Origin: JAQBFJ01 sp032123435
Lineage (GTDB): Bacteria; Verrucomicrobiota; Kiritimatiellia; UBA8416; JAQBFJ01
Assembly: GCA_032123435.1 (NCBI GenBank)
Contig: JAQBFJ010000177.1
Location: 1 to 7,139, forward strand
Direction: 5' to 3'
DNA length: 7,139 bases
This document shows, piece by piece, positions 1 through 6,688 of this stretch. The notes under the pieces are model-generated. The model was not told where the DNA came from and did not search any database. It was given only the letters and a program-made list of their open reading frames with translations. The translations under genes were made by a program, and so were the position numbers. Numbering within the stretch: position 1 is the first letter of the stretch; every line of letters starts with the position of its first letter.

Positions 1-405
1 AAAGAATTTTTACTGCCGTATTATCAGAAGGTGATTCCGGTTCTAAAGGAATCCGGCACAAAGGTTCTTGTTGACAGCGACGGTGATATCACGGCTATGA
101 TTCCATGGATGGAAGAAGCAGGGATAGAAGGTGTCTATCCGCTCGAAAGACAGGCGGGCGTTGATGTTGCGGCAATTCGTCGGCAATATCCCGCATTTTT
201 GATGTTGGGTGCGTATGACAAAATGGTAATGTCCAAGGGTGAAAAAGAAATGCGCGCCGAATTCGAGCGGCTCCTGCCGGTAATGAAATCGGGCGGATTC
301 ATTCCGTCGGTCGACCATCAGACGCCACCGGGAGTTTCATTAGAAAATTATTGGACTTATATAAAACTTTTCAGAGAATACACGGAAAAAGCAGGAAGGA
401 GATAA
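1..405 (+). CDS. UroD-family (uroporphyrinogen decarboxylase-like / methyltransferase-type) protein, C-terminal part
   Basis: The frame is open from base 1 to the TAA at 403-405, so the 5' part lies outside the window. The 134 visible residues match the C-terminal third of the UroD superfamily: a VDSDGD strand, an IEGVYPLERQAGVD segment, an AIRRQYP helix, a LGAYDK strand and the hallmark ending GGFIPSVDHQTPPGVS then ENYWTYIKLFREY. Family members fold as a TIM barrel. They include true haem-pathway decarboxylases and many corrinoid-linked methyltransferases. The divergent versions found beside sugar genes have no settled function, so neither haem synthesis nor methyl transfer can be claimed here. 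The ATG at position 31 is internal and should not be taken as the start. The 3' end carries a strong Shine-Dalgarno sequence (about 396-403) for the next start codon, 3 bases beyond the stop, which implies co-transcription and translational coupling. Confidence 0.88.
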   Translation, partial: KEFLLPYYQKVIPVLKESGTKVLVDSDGDITAMIPWMEEAGIEGVYPLERQAGVDVAAIRRQYPAFLMLGAYDKMVMSKGEKEMRAEFERLLPVMKSGGFIPSVDHQTPPGVSLENYWTYIKLFREYTEKAGRR

Positions 406-408
406 CGA

Positions 409-587
409 ATGAAAGAACGTAAACCATCAATACCTGGAAAAGAATATCCATTACGCTGGAAACAAGTTCAATTGATATACCGATGTTCAATACGCCGTGG
501 GGCGGATTGCGCGTTGAAGACGGATTCCTGATTACGAAAACAGGTGCTGAACGTCTGCATAAAACACCTTATCTGATCAAAAAGTAA
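409..587 (+). pseudogene. M24-family (Xaa-Pro peptidase/creatinase-like) gene, internally deleted scar
   Basis: An ATG at 409 with an excellent ribosome binding site (AGGAGAT, 397-403) opens a frame starting MKERKPSIPGKEYPLRWKQV, which resembles the N-terminus of M24 metallopeptidase-like proteins. After about 20 codons similarity is lost, and this frame stops at 529-531. A second frame (about 468-587) reads IDIPMFNTPWGG, then LRVEDGFLITKTGAERL, ending at TAA 585-587. The G-x-R-V-E-D-x-x-L-I-T-x-x-G-A-E motif is the classic C-terminus of the M24 pita-bread fold and contains the last metal-ligand glutamate. Intact members run to roughly 350-400 residues, so nearly the whole protein is missing and the remaining ends are out of frame. 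The deletion junction must lie at about 463-480. The gene cannot make an active peptidase. Family assignment rests mainly on the C-terminal motif. Confidence 0.72.
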
Positions 588-606
588 AAATGATTTCTCT
601 TGAAAT

Positions 607-610
607 GGAG
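607..610 (+). promoter_or_regulatory. Ribosome binding site deciding a GTG start
   Basis: GGAG lies 8 bases before GTG at 619-621, the first codon in frame with the DegT-like protein. The nearby ATG at 605-607 is in another frame and overlaps the Shine-Dalgarno itself, so GTG 619 is the best start. Confidence 0.55.
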
Positions 611-618
611 AATAAAAC

Positions 619-891
619 GTGTACGAGATCGGACAGGAAGAAATTGATGCGGTAGCGAAGGTAATAAACTCCCGGTATCTGTTCCGATACGGAAAGCAGA
701 ACGGGGAAGTTGAATCGATGGAAAAGGATATTTGCCGGCGGCTCGGCGTGAAACATTTTCTTGCTATGTCGAATGGTACAGCTGCTATCATCTGTGGGTT
801 GATTGGGATGGGAATTGGACCCGGCGATGAGGTCATAATCCCTGCATATACGTTTGCGGCAGTACCTTCAGCCGTACCGCATTTGTTCTGA
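619..891 (+). pseudogene. DegT/DnrJ/EryC1/StrS-family aminotransferase, N-terminal remnant
   Basis: The first 85 or so residues are a good N-terminus of a sugar aminotransferase of the DegT/DnrJ/EryC1/StrS family. These are PLP-dependent enzymes that transaminate keto-sugars, usually nucleotide-linked; some relatives act on cyclitols. Visible elements are a substrate-entry N-terminus (YEIGQEEIDAV), the phosphate-binding SNGTAA loop (residues 51-56) and the GPGDEVIIPAYTFAA stretch (67-81). Where the family continues with a conserved V-x-A-G-A-x-P-V-x-x-D-I-D segment, the frame instead drifts into PHLF and stops at 889-891. Family members are typically 360-400 residues, so the catalytic Schiff-base lysine and the whole C-terminal domain are absent. 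No downstream frame restores the family. The start is GTG with a Shine-Dalgarno at 607-610. It is a non-functional remnant of the sugar cluster. Confidence 0.85.
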
Positions 892-965
892 CTGATCTTG
901 AGTGTGATGTCGTGTATTTTGAAAATTTAGCCGTCACCATGAGGCAGATGGCTGAAAGTTTATAA
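867..965 (+). other. Coding-like tail fused out of frame to the DegT remnant; source gene unidentified
   Basis: In a different frame from the DegT remnant, bases 867-965 are open and end in TAA (963-965). They read FVLTDLECDVVYFENLAVTM then RQMAESL. The composition and an amphipathic end look like a genuine protein C-terminus rather than random translation. I do not recognise the family, and it does not resemble a DegT C-terminus. It has no start or ribosome binding site of its own. The simplest reading is that a deletion joined the beginning of the aminotransferase gene to the last 25 or so codons of another gene, with the junction at about 865-885. It could also be a strongly diverged end of the same gene. 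Confidence 0.4.
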
Positions 966-999
966 AAACTTTTTTAAAACAAAATAAAGGAAACTGACA

Positions 1000-3900
1000 A
1001 TGGACAAGACAATACGGAAAGAGTTTGCGAATCCAGGTACGCAATATCGCGGCGCGCCGTTCTGGGCGTGGAATGGAAAACTGGAGCCCGAAGAATTAAA
1101 ACGGCAAATCAGGATTATGCGCCGGATGGGGCTTGGCGGATTCTTCATGCATTCACGCGTCGGCCTCGATACGGCGTATCTTTCCGAACGCTGGTTCGAG
1201 TGTGTTCAGGCTTGCGTGGATGAAGCTGAAAAACTCGATATGCAGGCATGGCTTTATGATGAAGACCGCTGGCCATCAGGCGCGGCTGGTGGACTTGTCA
1301 CGAAAAACCCGAAATACCGCGCCCGTTCACTCAAGATGCAAATTCTATCCACGCCGTCTCAATTGAAATGGTCGTCTGATTCCGTAGCGGCGTTCACGGC
1401 GGTTCTTAAAGGGGCCTCAGCACGAGATGTGAAACAACTTACGCGCGGCAAACGTCCATCCAGACTGTCGAAGAACGAATCTATTCTGCATTTCGTTGTT
1501 GAAATGGAAAGGAATTCGGATTGGTATAACGGTTATACTTATCTTGATACAATCAGTCATGAAGCAGTGCGGGAATTTATCCGCGTAACGCATAAGGCTT
1601 ATCTGAAACAATATGGTAAAGATTTCGGCAAACGTATACCGGGCATTTTTACTGATGAACCTAACACGGGCAATTTCGGGCCGGATAGAATGCCATGGAC
1701 AAAGAAACTGCCGGCGGTTTTCAAGAAACGGTATGGCTATGACCTGATACTGGAACTTCCGAGGGTGTTCTTTGATGTTGACGGTCAGAAGATTTCACAG
1801 CCGCGCTGGCATGCTCATGATTGCGTGACATTCCTGTTTGTGGACGCTTTCGCGCGCCAGATAGGTGAATGGTGCGGCAGGAACAAACTTCAGTTTACCG
1901 GTCATGTATTGGAGGAGGACACGTTATCGAGCCAAACAGTTGTTGTTGGCAGTGCCATGCGGTCGTATGAATATATGCAGGCGCCGGGGATGGACCTGTT
2001 GACCGAACACTGGCGTGTTTATGACGTCGCCAAACAGGTCAGTTCAATGGCCCGCCAGTTTGGAAGAAAATGGCGGCTGACTGAAACTTACGGTTGCACA
2101 GGATGGGACTTTCCGTTTCTGGGTCATAAGGCGGAAGGCGACTGGCAGGCGGCGCTTGGAATCAACCTGCGCTGTCAGCATTTGAGCTGGTATACAATGC
2201 TTGGCGAAGCGAAACGGGATTATCCCGCGAGTATTTTCTATCAAAGCCCGTGGTGGGAAGTGTATCCGAAAGTCGAAGACTACTTCGCGCGCGTGAATAT
2301 GGTAAACACGCTCGGGACCGAAGTGAGGGATGTGCTGGTAATACACCCAATAGAGAGCATGTGGGTTCTCTTTAATCACAAACGGGACGAAGCGGCGGTT
2401 AAGAAGCTCAATTCAATATTTGTTGGTATTCGCGATTCGCTTCTGGGCGCTAACATTGATTTTGATTACGGCGAGGAAGAAGTCATGTCCCGGCACGGTA
2501 GCGTGGGCAGGTCGAACGGCAAACCGGTACTGCGAATCAATAAAGCGTCATATAAGGCGGTGGTCGTGCCGCCGATGAAAACAATACGCTCAAACACGCT
2601 TAAATTGCTGAAAAAGTTCCGTCAGGCTGGCGGCACTGTTGTATTTGCCGGCAAGCCTTCGGGATATGTTGATGCTGAACCGTCGTTACGCGTCAAGGAG
2701 CTTGCTGAAATATGCGTTCAGGCCCCGGAAAAAGGCAGTGGCCTTTCCAAAGCAGTTTCATCCGCCGGGCGCCGTATTCATATCACGGACGGCAAAGGAA
2801 AGGAAATCGGGAGTACACTTCATATTATTCGCGAAGATAAAGATAACTTCTATCTTTTTGTCTGTAACACCGGCATCACGCACACGGCAACAACCGAGGT
2901 TTTTTATGAAAAGCCTATGGCACGTGACAGAAAACAGGTGTATCCACAAGTTGTTATTAGCGGCTTCCCGGAATGCAAAGGACATCCGGTTGAAATGGAC
3001 CCGGAATCAGGCGCAATGTATTCGGCTGACGCCGCATGTGTTGACGGTCAGTGGGAAATAGAAACATCGTTTCCCATCCTTGGCAGCAGGTTGTTCAGGA
3101 TCCCTAAGAAGAAAGAAAAACAATCCATGCCGGCAAGGAAAAAGATGAAGACTATTCGCACACTCAAGCTGGGTGGCGGGAAATGGGATATCGCCTTGTC
3201 AGAAGCAACATGCCTGGTACTGGACAGGCCGGCATATCGCGTCAATTCCGGGAAACGGCAGGGGCCTGAAGAAATTCTCAGGCTGGATCGTGCCGTCAGG
3301 ACTTCTATGGGTATTCCCGTTCGCTCGGGCGGGATGGTTCAGCCATGGGCACGGAAAAAGAATGCCAAACCAAAACGGGCTGACGTCGAATTGATATACG
3401 AGTTTGAGGCAAAAGCCCTGCCGCAGGGAGATCTGTTCCTCGCGCTAGAGCGACCGGAAACATTCAAAATAGAAGTAAACGGACAGGCATTATCCATGGA
3501 TGCCGAATGTGGATGGTGGTGCGATCTGTCATTACGCAAGATTCCGGTCGATCCGAACCTTATCAAGATTGGCAAAAACAAGATTCGAATGATCTGCGAT
3601 TTCGATGAGACACATTCTGGGTTTGAAATAGTATACCTGCTCGGAACATTCGGGACTGGCACTAAAGGCGCATCGGTATTTATTACAGAGCCGCCGACGA
3701 GCCTGAAGGTTGGGGATTGGGTTAAACAGGGATTGGCGTTCTATGCAGGATCGGTCAGTTACCGCAAAATAATCAATCCGCGCGTCCGGAAAGGCGAGCG
3801 GGTACTCGTGAGTGTTCCGGAATACCGCGGCGCGGCAGTGCGTGTGCTGGTGAACGGAAAAAGCGCGGGCATTATCGGCTGGGAACCAAATGAAATAGAT

Positions 3901-4113
3901 ATTACAGATCTGCTGAACGGCAGGCCCGCGGAATTGCGGATAGAAGTTATCGGGCACCGCCGCAATTCGCATGGTCCACATCATTGTTCGGAAAAATGGC
4001 CGACATGGACAGGGCCGGGTCAATTTGTGACAACCGGCAAGAACTGGATTAACGGTTATCAGCTGGTTCCGTGCGGTATGATGAAGGAACCGCGGCTGAT
4101 CGTGAAAAGTTAA
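1000..4113 (+). CDS. Large GH106/GH2-like glycoside hydrolase, intracellular
   Basis: This intact 1037-residue protein starts at ATG 1000, with AAGGA 8 bases upstream. It resembles the large bacterial glycosyl hydrolases related to GH106 (alpha-L-rhamnosidase-type) that carry GH2-style sugar-binding modules. Residues 1-110 begin a TIM-barrel catalytic domain (FWAWNGKL, GGFFMHSRVGL, WLYDEDRWPSG). The barrel continues with GIFTDEP (E220), FTGH (H302) and LTETYGCTGWD (E362), then DW.AALGINL, EAKRDYPAS and SPWWEVY up to about 430. E220 and E362 are the likely catalytic acid/base pair, inferred from conserved-looking position only. Residues about 440-600 look like the beta-galactosidase trimerisation/GATase-like domain (VVVPPMKTI, AGGTVVFAGK). 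Residues about 780-1020 contain a galactose-binding jelly roll (LAFYAGSVSYRK, VLVNGKSAG, NEIDITDLLNGRPAEL). There is no signal peptide, so a cytoplasmic location is expected. The substrate is unknown; rhamnosides or other deoxy/uronic sugars are possible. It lies 34 bases after the previous remnant and 33 bases before the next gene. Confidence 0.85.
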   Translation: MDKTIRKEFANPGTQYRGAPFWAWNGKLEPEELKRQIRIMRRMGLGGFFMHSRVGLDTAYLSERWFECVQACVDEAEKLDMQAWLYDEDRWPSGAAGGLVTKNPKYRARSLKMQILSTPSQLKWSSDSVAAFTAVLKGASARDVKQLTRGKRPSRLSKNESILHFVVEMERNSDWYNGYTYLDTISHEAVREFIRVTHKAYLKQYGKDFGKRIPGIFTDEPNTGNFGPDRMPWTKKLPAVFKKRYGYDLILELPRVFFDVDGQKISQPRWHAHDCVTFLFVDAFARQIGEWCGRNKLQFTGHVLEEDTLSSQTVVVGSAMRSYEYMQAPGMDLLTEHWRVYDVAKQVSSMARQFGRKWRLTETYGCTGWDFPFLGHKAEGDWQAALGINLRCQHLSWYTMLGEAKRDYPASIFYQSPWWEVYPKVEDYFARVNMVNTLGTEVRDVLVIHPIESMWVLFNHKRDEAAVKKLNSIFVGIRDSLLGANIDFDYGEEEVMSRHGSVGRSNGKPVLRINKASYKAVVVPPMKTIRSNTLKLLKKFRQAGGTVVFAGKPSGYVDAEPSLRVKELAEICVQAPEKGSGLSKAVSSAGRRIHITDGKGKEIGSTLHIIREDKDNFYLFVCNTGITHTATTEVFYEKPMARDRKQVYPQVVISGFPECKGHPVEMDPESGAMYSADAACVDGQWEIETSFPILGSRLFRIPKKKEKQSMPARKKMKTIRTLKLGGGKWDIALSEATCLVLDRPAYRVNSGKRQGPEEILRLDRAVRTSMGIPVRSGGMVQPWARKKNAKPKRADVELIYEFEAKALPQGDLFLALERPETFKIEVNGQALSMDAECGWWCDLSLRKIPVDPNLIKIGKNKIRMICDFDETHSGFEIVYLLGTFGTGTKGASVFITEPPTSLKVGDWVKQGLAFYAGSVSYRKIINPRVRKGERVLVSVPEYRGAAVRVLVNGKSAGIIGWEPNEIDITDLLNGRPAELRIEVIGHRRNSHGPHHCSEKWPTWTGPGQFVTTGKNWINGYQLVPCGMMKEPRLIVKS

Positions 4114-4146
4114 TAATCAGTAATTACAACTGAACAGGAAAAATTA

Positions 4147-5139
4147 ATGAATCAATCTCTGCTGAACAAAATAGTAACACCGAATAAACATAACCGGCTG
4201 GTAGTGGCTCCTTCGTACAAAAAAGGATCGTTCGACAGTCATGCCGTGGATTGTCCGTTTCCGTTCTGGCACAACGGAAAATATTTCATGACGTTCATTG
4301 GGTGGGACAGTACCGGTTATCAGACCGGCCTTGCCAGTTCACAGGATCTTATTAACTGGAAAAAAGAAGGATTACTGATAGGCCGAGGGCCGAAAGGCTC
4401 GGTTACGGAATTCAACATGGCACTCACGAACATTCTCAGGGATAACGAACTGTATGGAACAGGCGAGTTGAAAAAAGTTGATGGCCGCTATGTCGGGACG
4501 TATCACGCCTATCCAGAGCCCGGTTACGAAACGGGACCTGCGAGCATAGGTCTGTGCTTTTCAAATGATCTGAAGAAATGGCAAATCGAAGAGCCGGTTC
4601 TCAGGCTGGATCCAGCCTGCGCGTGGGAAGCGGGCGGTTTGTATAAATCGTGGCTGATGGAAGACAAAGGGATCTATTACATGTTCTACAATGCGAAAAA
4701 TCATACTGAAGGTTCATGGATGGAACAAACAGGTTTTGTTACTTCCACGGACTTGAAAACATGGGTGCGGTCGCCTTTGAATCCGGTTCTGAAAATAGGA
4801 GATCAGGGTGAACATGACGATATATTTGCGTCTGATCCTTGCGTGTTCAGCCATGAAGATATGTGGGTGATGTTCTATTTCGGTCTCTCCAGCGACGGCC
4901 ATGCCCGTGACAGCGCGGCAATTTCAAAGGATCTTCGCCATTGGGAAAAGACCGGAACCGTGCTGGTGGATGTGGGCGGACCGGGTTCGATCGATTCCTG
5001 CCATGCACATAAGGCGGGCATTATTGCCAAGGACGGACGGCTGTATCATTTTTATTGCGCTGTGGCGCCAGCCAGGAATGAGCAAATGGGTGAGATCCGA
5101 AATGGGGAAGTTCGCGGAATTTCTTTCGCGACAAATTAA
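4147..5139 (+). CDS. Five-bladed beta-propeller glycosidase-like protein (GH43/GH32/GH130 superfamily)
   Basis: This intact 330-residue protein starts at ATG 4147, with AGGA 7 bases upstream. Four copies of an S-x-D-L-x-x-W motif occur at residues 65-71, 139-145, 200-206 and 260-266, spaced like propeller blades. This is the signature of the GH43/GH32/GH130 beta-propeller fold. Blade-start acidic residues are plausible active-site positions: VDCPFPFW (D35), ACAWEAGG (E161) and ASDPCVF (D230). The aromatic MFYNAKNH and MFYFGLSS strands also fit the fold. Known members hydrolyse or phosphorolyse arabinose, xylose, fructose or mannose links, and the exact chemistry cannot be told here. The protein lacks a signal peptide and is full length for a single-domain member. 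It follows the large hydrolase by 33 bases, so the two are very likely co-transcribed and may act in turn on the same imported oligosaccharide. Confidence 0.82.
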   Translation: MNQSLLNKIVTPNKHNRLVVAPSYKKGSFDSHAVDCPFPFWHNGKYFMTFIGWDSTGYQTGLASSQDLINWKKEGLLIGRGPKGSVTEFNMALTNILRDNELYGTGELKKVDGRYVGTYHAYPEPGYETGPASIGLCFSNDLKKWQIEEPVLRLDPACAWEAGGLYKSWLMEDKGIYYMFYNAKNHTEGSWMEQTGFVTSTDLKTWVRSPLNPVLKIGDQGEHDDIFASDPCVFSHEDMWVMFYFGLSSDGHARDSAAISKDLRHWEKTGTVLVDVGGPGSIDSCHAHKAGIIAKDGRLYHFYCAVAPARNEQMGEIRNGEVRGISFATN

Positions 5140-5191
5140 TTCTTGACGAACAGAAATATTAAGATGTCAAAAGATAAAATGGGAGAAACGA

Positions 5192-5509
5192 ATGACAAAT
5201 AAGGAACGAGCATTAGCTGTATTACGGTATCAGAAGTATGACCGTTTGCCACTGGTGCATTTCGGCTGGTGGGGCGAAACAATAGAGAAGTGGGCGCAGG
5301 AAGGATATCTAACAAAGGAAGAAGCAAAACACTGCGGGGATGGGAATGATCCTGATATTGCGGCACAAAAGCTCGGATTTGATTTCAACTGGCAGAATGT
5401 GTTCTCGCCTGATAATGGCCTGATAAAAGAATTTGAGAGGCAGGTAATCAAGGAATTTCCCGACGAATCACGTCATGGGGCATCTGGAGGCCGTCAGAGA
5501 TGTCTTTAA
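5192..5509 (+). pseudogene. Second UroD-family gene, N-terminal remnant
   Basis: An ATG at 5192 with GGGAG 6 bases upstream opens a typical UroD-superfamily N-terminus. It contains MTNKERALAVLRYQKYDRLP (residues 1-20), VHFGWWGETIEKWAQEG (22-38) and a DPDIAAQKLGFDFNW segment (about 53-67). After about residue 92 (KEFPD) the frame loses family character, runs through a short unrelated tail and stops at 5507-5509. Intact relatives are about 340-380 residues, so the barrel core and C-terminus are absent. It is clearly not the front half of the gene at 1-405, because that C-terminus lies upstream of it. It is therefore a separate paralogue. A deletion or frameshift junction lies at about 5460-5480. 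The product is almost certainly non-functional. Confidence 0.82.
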
Positions 5510-5640
5510 TTTTTGATCCTGTCTAAAGTTCCCGGGATATGGGATGAACCCGGCTTTGATCGCAATAGCGAGCTACGCCGCGGCAAGCAAGATGATTCAT
5601 GAAATATGCGGGTTAGGGCGTCGACTCAATGGCTTTGAAA
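5472..5640 (+). other. Coding-like debris after the UroD remnant; source unidentified
   Basis: Frame 3 here first reads VMGHLEAVRDVFNF and stops at TGA 5514-5516. The same frame then reopens and reads FPGYGMNPALIAIASYAAAS then KMIHEICGLGRRLN up to about 5640, after which it runs antisense into the membrane-protein gene. The alanine-rich helix-like stretch looks like real protein, but I cannot assign it to a family. An ATG at 5544 has no convincing Shine-Dalgarno sequence. This is most simply the broken 3' end of one or two lost genes at the edge of the sugar cluster. Confidence 0.38.
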
Positions 5641-5661
5641 CTTACCTCAGTTATGCATTCT

Positions 5662-6327
5662 CTATCTTCGTCTTCCCATTATTCTTAATATTCTCAAGAA
5701 CAGATTGATAATATCCATGTACAGCGAAGCGGCGCTGTCCACGGCATTGTCAACTGTCTTAGGTATTCTATTTGCTCTACCCCAGTCGTAACCTATATAA
5801 CCACAGAAGATGACAACAACAATCCAGTCAATGATCCCGTGATGGATCTTTAGTATGAATACCTCGACCAATTCGACAATTATGACGACGAGCAGAGCAA
5901 TTGTCAGCGCTCCTGCGATTTTCTCAAAAAACAGGGGGAACATGGACCCAAGTATCATCATACCAAATGTCACTAATCCGGTAACCCGCATCGCATCAAG
6001 GACCAGAGATGGATCGTAGTGATGCACCACAAGATTTATGATCAACCCAAAGGGAACAACCACGAAATTGTACCCGATGAAACTGACAAGCGGGGCTTCC
6101 GACTTCGTGAAGAGGAATATCCCGAAGAAACATGATGCGAAATACCCAATTAAGAGCAACAAAGGGTTTATACTTGCGATTGATTCATAGGGGATGTTCT
6201 TGACCATCACCCAGTTGACCAAGAAACCCCAGCATAAGACTAACCCAATGAGAAGGTTGTAGACGTTTCTGCTGATCCGTTGCCCTGCTGATTCGTGCTC
6301 CGTCCTTTCAAAAACAGTATTTTTCAT
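5662..6327 (-). CDS. Bax inhibitor-1 (BI-1/TMBIM, YccA/YetJ-type) family membrane protein
   Basis: This intact 221-residue, very hydrophobic protein has seven predicted membrane segments at about residues 23-42, 53-73, 80-101, 113-132, 136-157, 166-183 and 200-216. The last two helices carry the family's diagnostic aspartates: YDW (D181), and D205 in SLYMDIINLFLRILRI. In the Bacillus homologue YetJ the equivalent aspartate pair forms a pH-sensitive latch that controls calcium leak. The charged N-terminus and the RISRNVYNLLIGLVL entry into helix 1 also fit. The likely role is an inner-membrane ion (Ca2+/H+) leak channel or a modulator of membrane stress; physiological roles in bacteria are poorly known. 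The start is ATG 6327-6325 with GAGGG (6338-6342) about 10 bases upstream. It lies downstream of the toxin-antitoxin operon on the same strand but is separated by a hairpin, so it is probably transcribed separately. Confidence 0.9.
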   Translation of the reverse strand: MKNTVFERTEHESAGQRISRNVYNLLIGLVLCWGFLVNWVMVKNIPYESIASINPLLLLIGYFASCFFGIFLFTKSEAPLVSFIGYNFVVVPFGLIINLVVHHYDPSLVLDAMRVTGLVTFGMMILGSMFPLFFEKIAGALTIALLVVIIVELVEVFILKIHHGIIDWIVVVIFCGYIGYDWGRANRIPKTVDNAVDSAASLYMDIINLFLRILRIMGRRR

Positions 6328-6359
6328 TTATGATCATCCCTCTTTTTGCAGAACGACTC

Positions 6360-6402
6360 AAAATCATGGTTTTGGCACGTGTCGCCAAACACCATGGATT
6401 TT
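6360..6402 (-). terminator. Long imperfect hairpin, probable (bidirectional) terminator of the toxin-antitoxin operon
   Basis: The + strand reads AAAATCATGGTTTTGGC (6360-6376), a 7-base loop ACGTGTC, then GCCAAACACCATGGATTTT (6384-6402). The arms pair over 17 base pairs with only two single-base bulges, and the A-run of one side pairs with the T-run of the other. On the - strand the hairpin starts 4 bases after the antitoxin stop codon (TAA, 6409-6407). The T-run is the outer stem rather than an unpaired tail, so it suits termination in either direction, though weaker than a classic intrinsic terminator. It could instead be an mRNA-stabilising or attenuating stem upstream of the BI-1 gene. 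Confidence 0.65.
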
Positions 6403-6406
6403 CTTG

Positions 6407-6688
6407 TTAGACCACTTCTTTCAATCGTCCCGAGACAAGCTTGTGAAGTGATCCAGCTATGAAGGTTTGATATGGAAGACCTTCTTTTGCGGCACGTTTT
6501 TGAATGCGCTCAAGATCTCGAGATGAGATTCTGATATTGATACGCTTGTCTTTCAAAAGGGTTTGACGTGCTGCATATTCAAGTTCCAACTTTTCTTTTT
6601 TGAGATTGGGAATTCGTTTAAATTCTCCATTCTCAAAATCTTTCAGAATTTGCTGTTCTTCTTTATTTAATCTTAAGTTTTTTCTCAT
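6407..6688 (-). CDS. CopG/BrnA-like ribbon-helix-helix antitoxin
   Basis: This 93-residue basic protein has the architecture of CopG-type antitoxins of type II toxin-antitoxin systems. An N-terminal segment (NKEEQQILKDFENGEF, residues 8-23) is a likely toxin-binding or neutralising region. A ribbon-helix-helix domain follows: a DNA-contacting strand RINIRIS (49-55), helix SRDLERIQKRAAKEG (56-70) and helix PYQTFIAGSLHKLVSGRL (72-89). RHH dimers bind inverted repeats and usually repress their own promoter, alone and with toxin as co-repressor. The ATG (6688-6686) overlaps the toxin stop as ATGA, which implies translational coupling and a toxin-first order as in brnTA operons. The family assignment is firm; the exact subfamily is less so. 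Confidence 0.88.
   Translation of the reverse strand: MRKNLRLNKEEQQILKDFENGEFKRIPNLKKEKLELEYAARQTLLKDKRINIRISSRDLERIQKRAAKEGLPYQTFIAGSLHKLVSGRLKEVV

Noticed and set aside
468..836. 122-codon - strand open frame over the M24 and DegT remnants
   Set aside because: The + strand carries recognisable family motifs across it; the reverse translation looks random.
2639..3061. 140-codon open frame on the + strand inside the large hydrolase gene
   Set aside because: It overlaps a well-supported coding sequence in another frame, and its translation has no domain-like features.
3532..4023. 163-codon open frame on the - strand inside the hydrolase gene
   Set aside because: It is antisense to an intact conserved domain, rich in Cys/His/Arg as expected from antisense translation, and has no ribosome binding site of note.
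5143..5175. TTGACG at 5143-5148 as a -35 box for the second UroD gene
   Set aside because: No acceptable -10 hexamer lies 16-18 bases downstream.
1..5509. The two UroD pieces as one gene split by an insertion
   Set aside because: The C-terminal piece lies upstream of the N-terminal piece on the same strand, so a simple insertion cannot explain them. They are separate paralogues.
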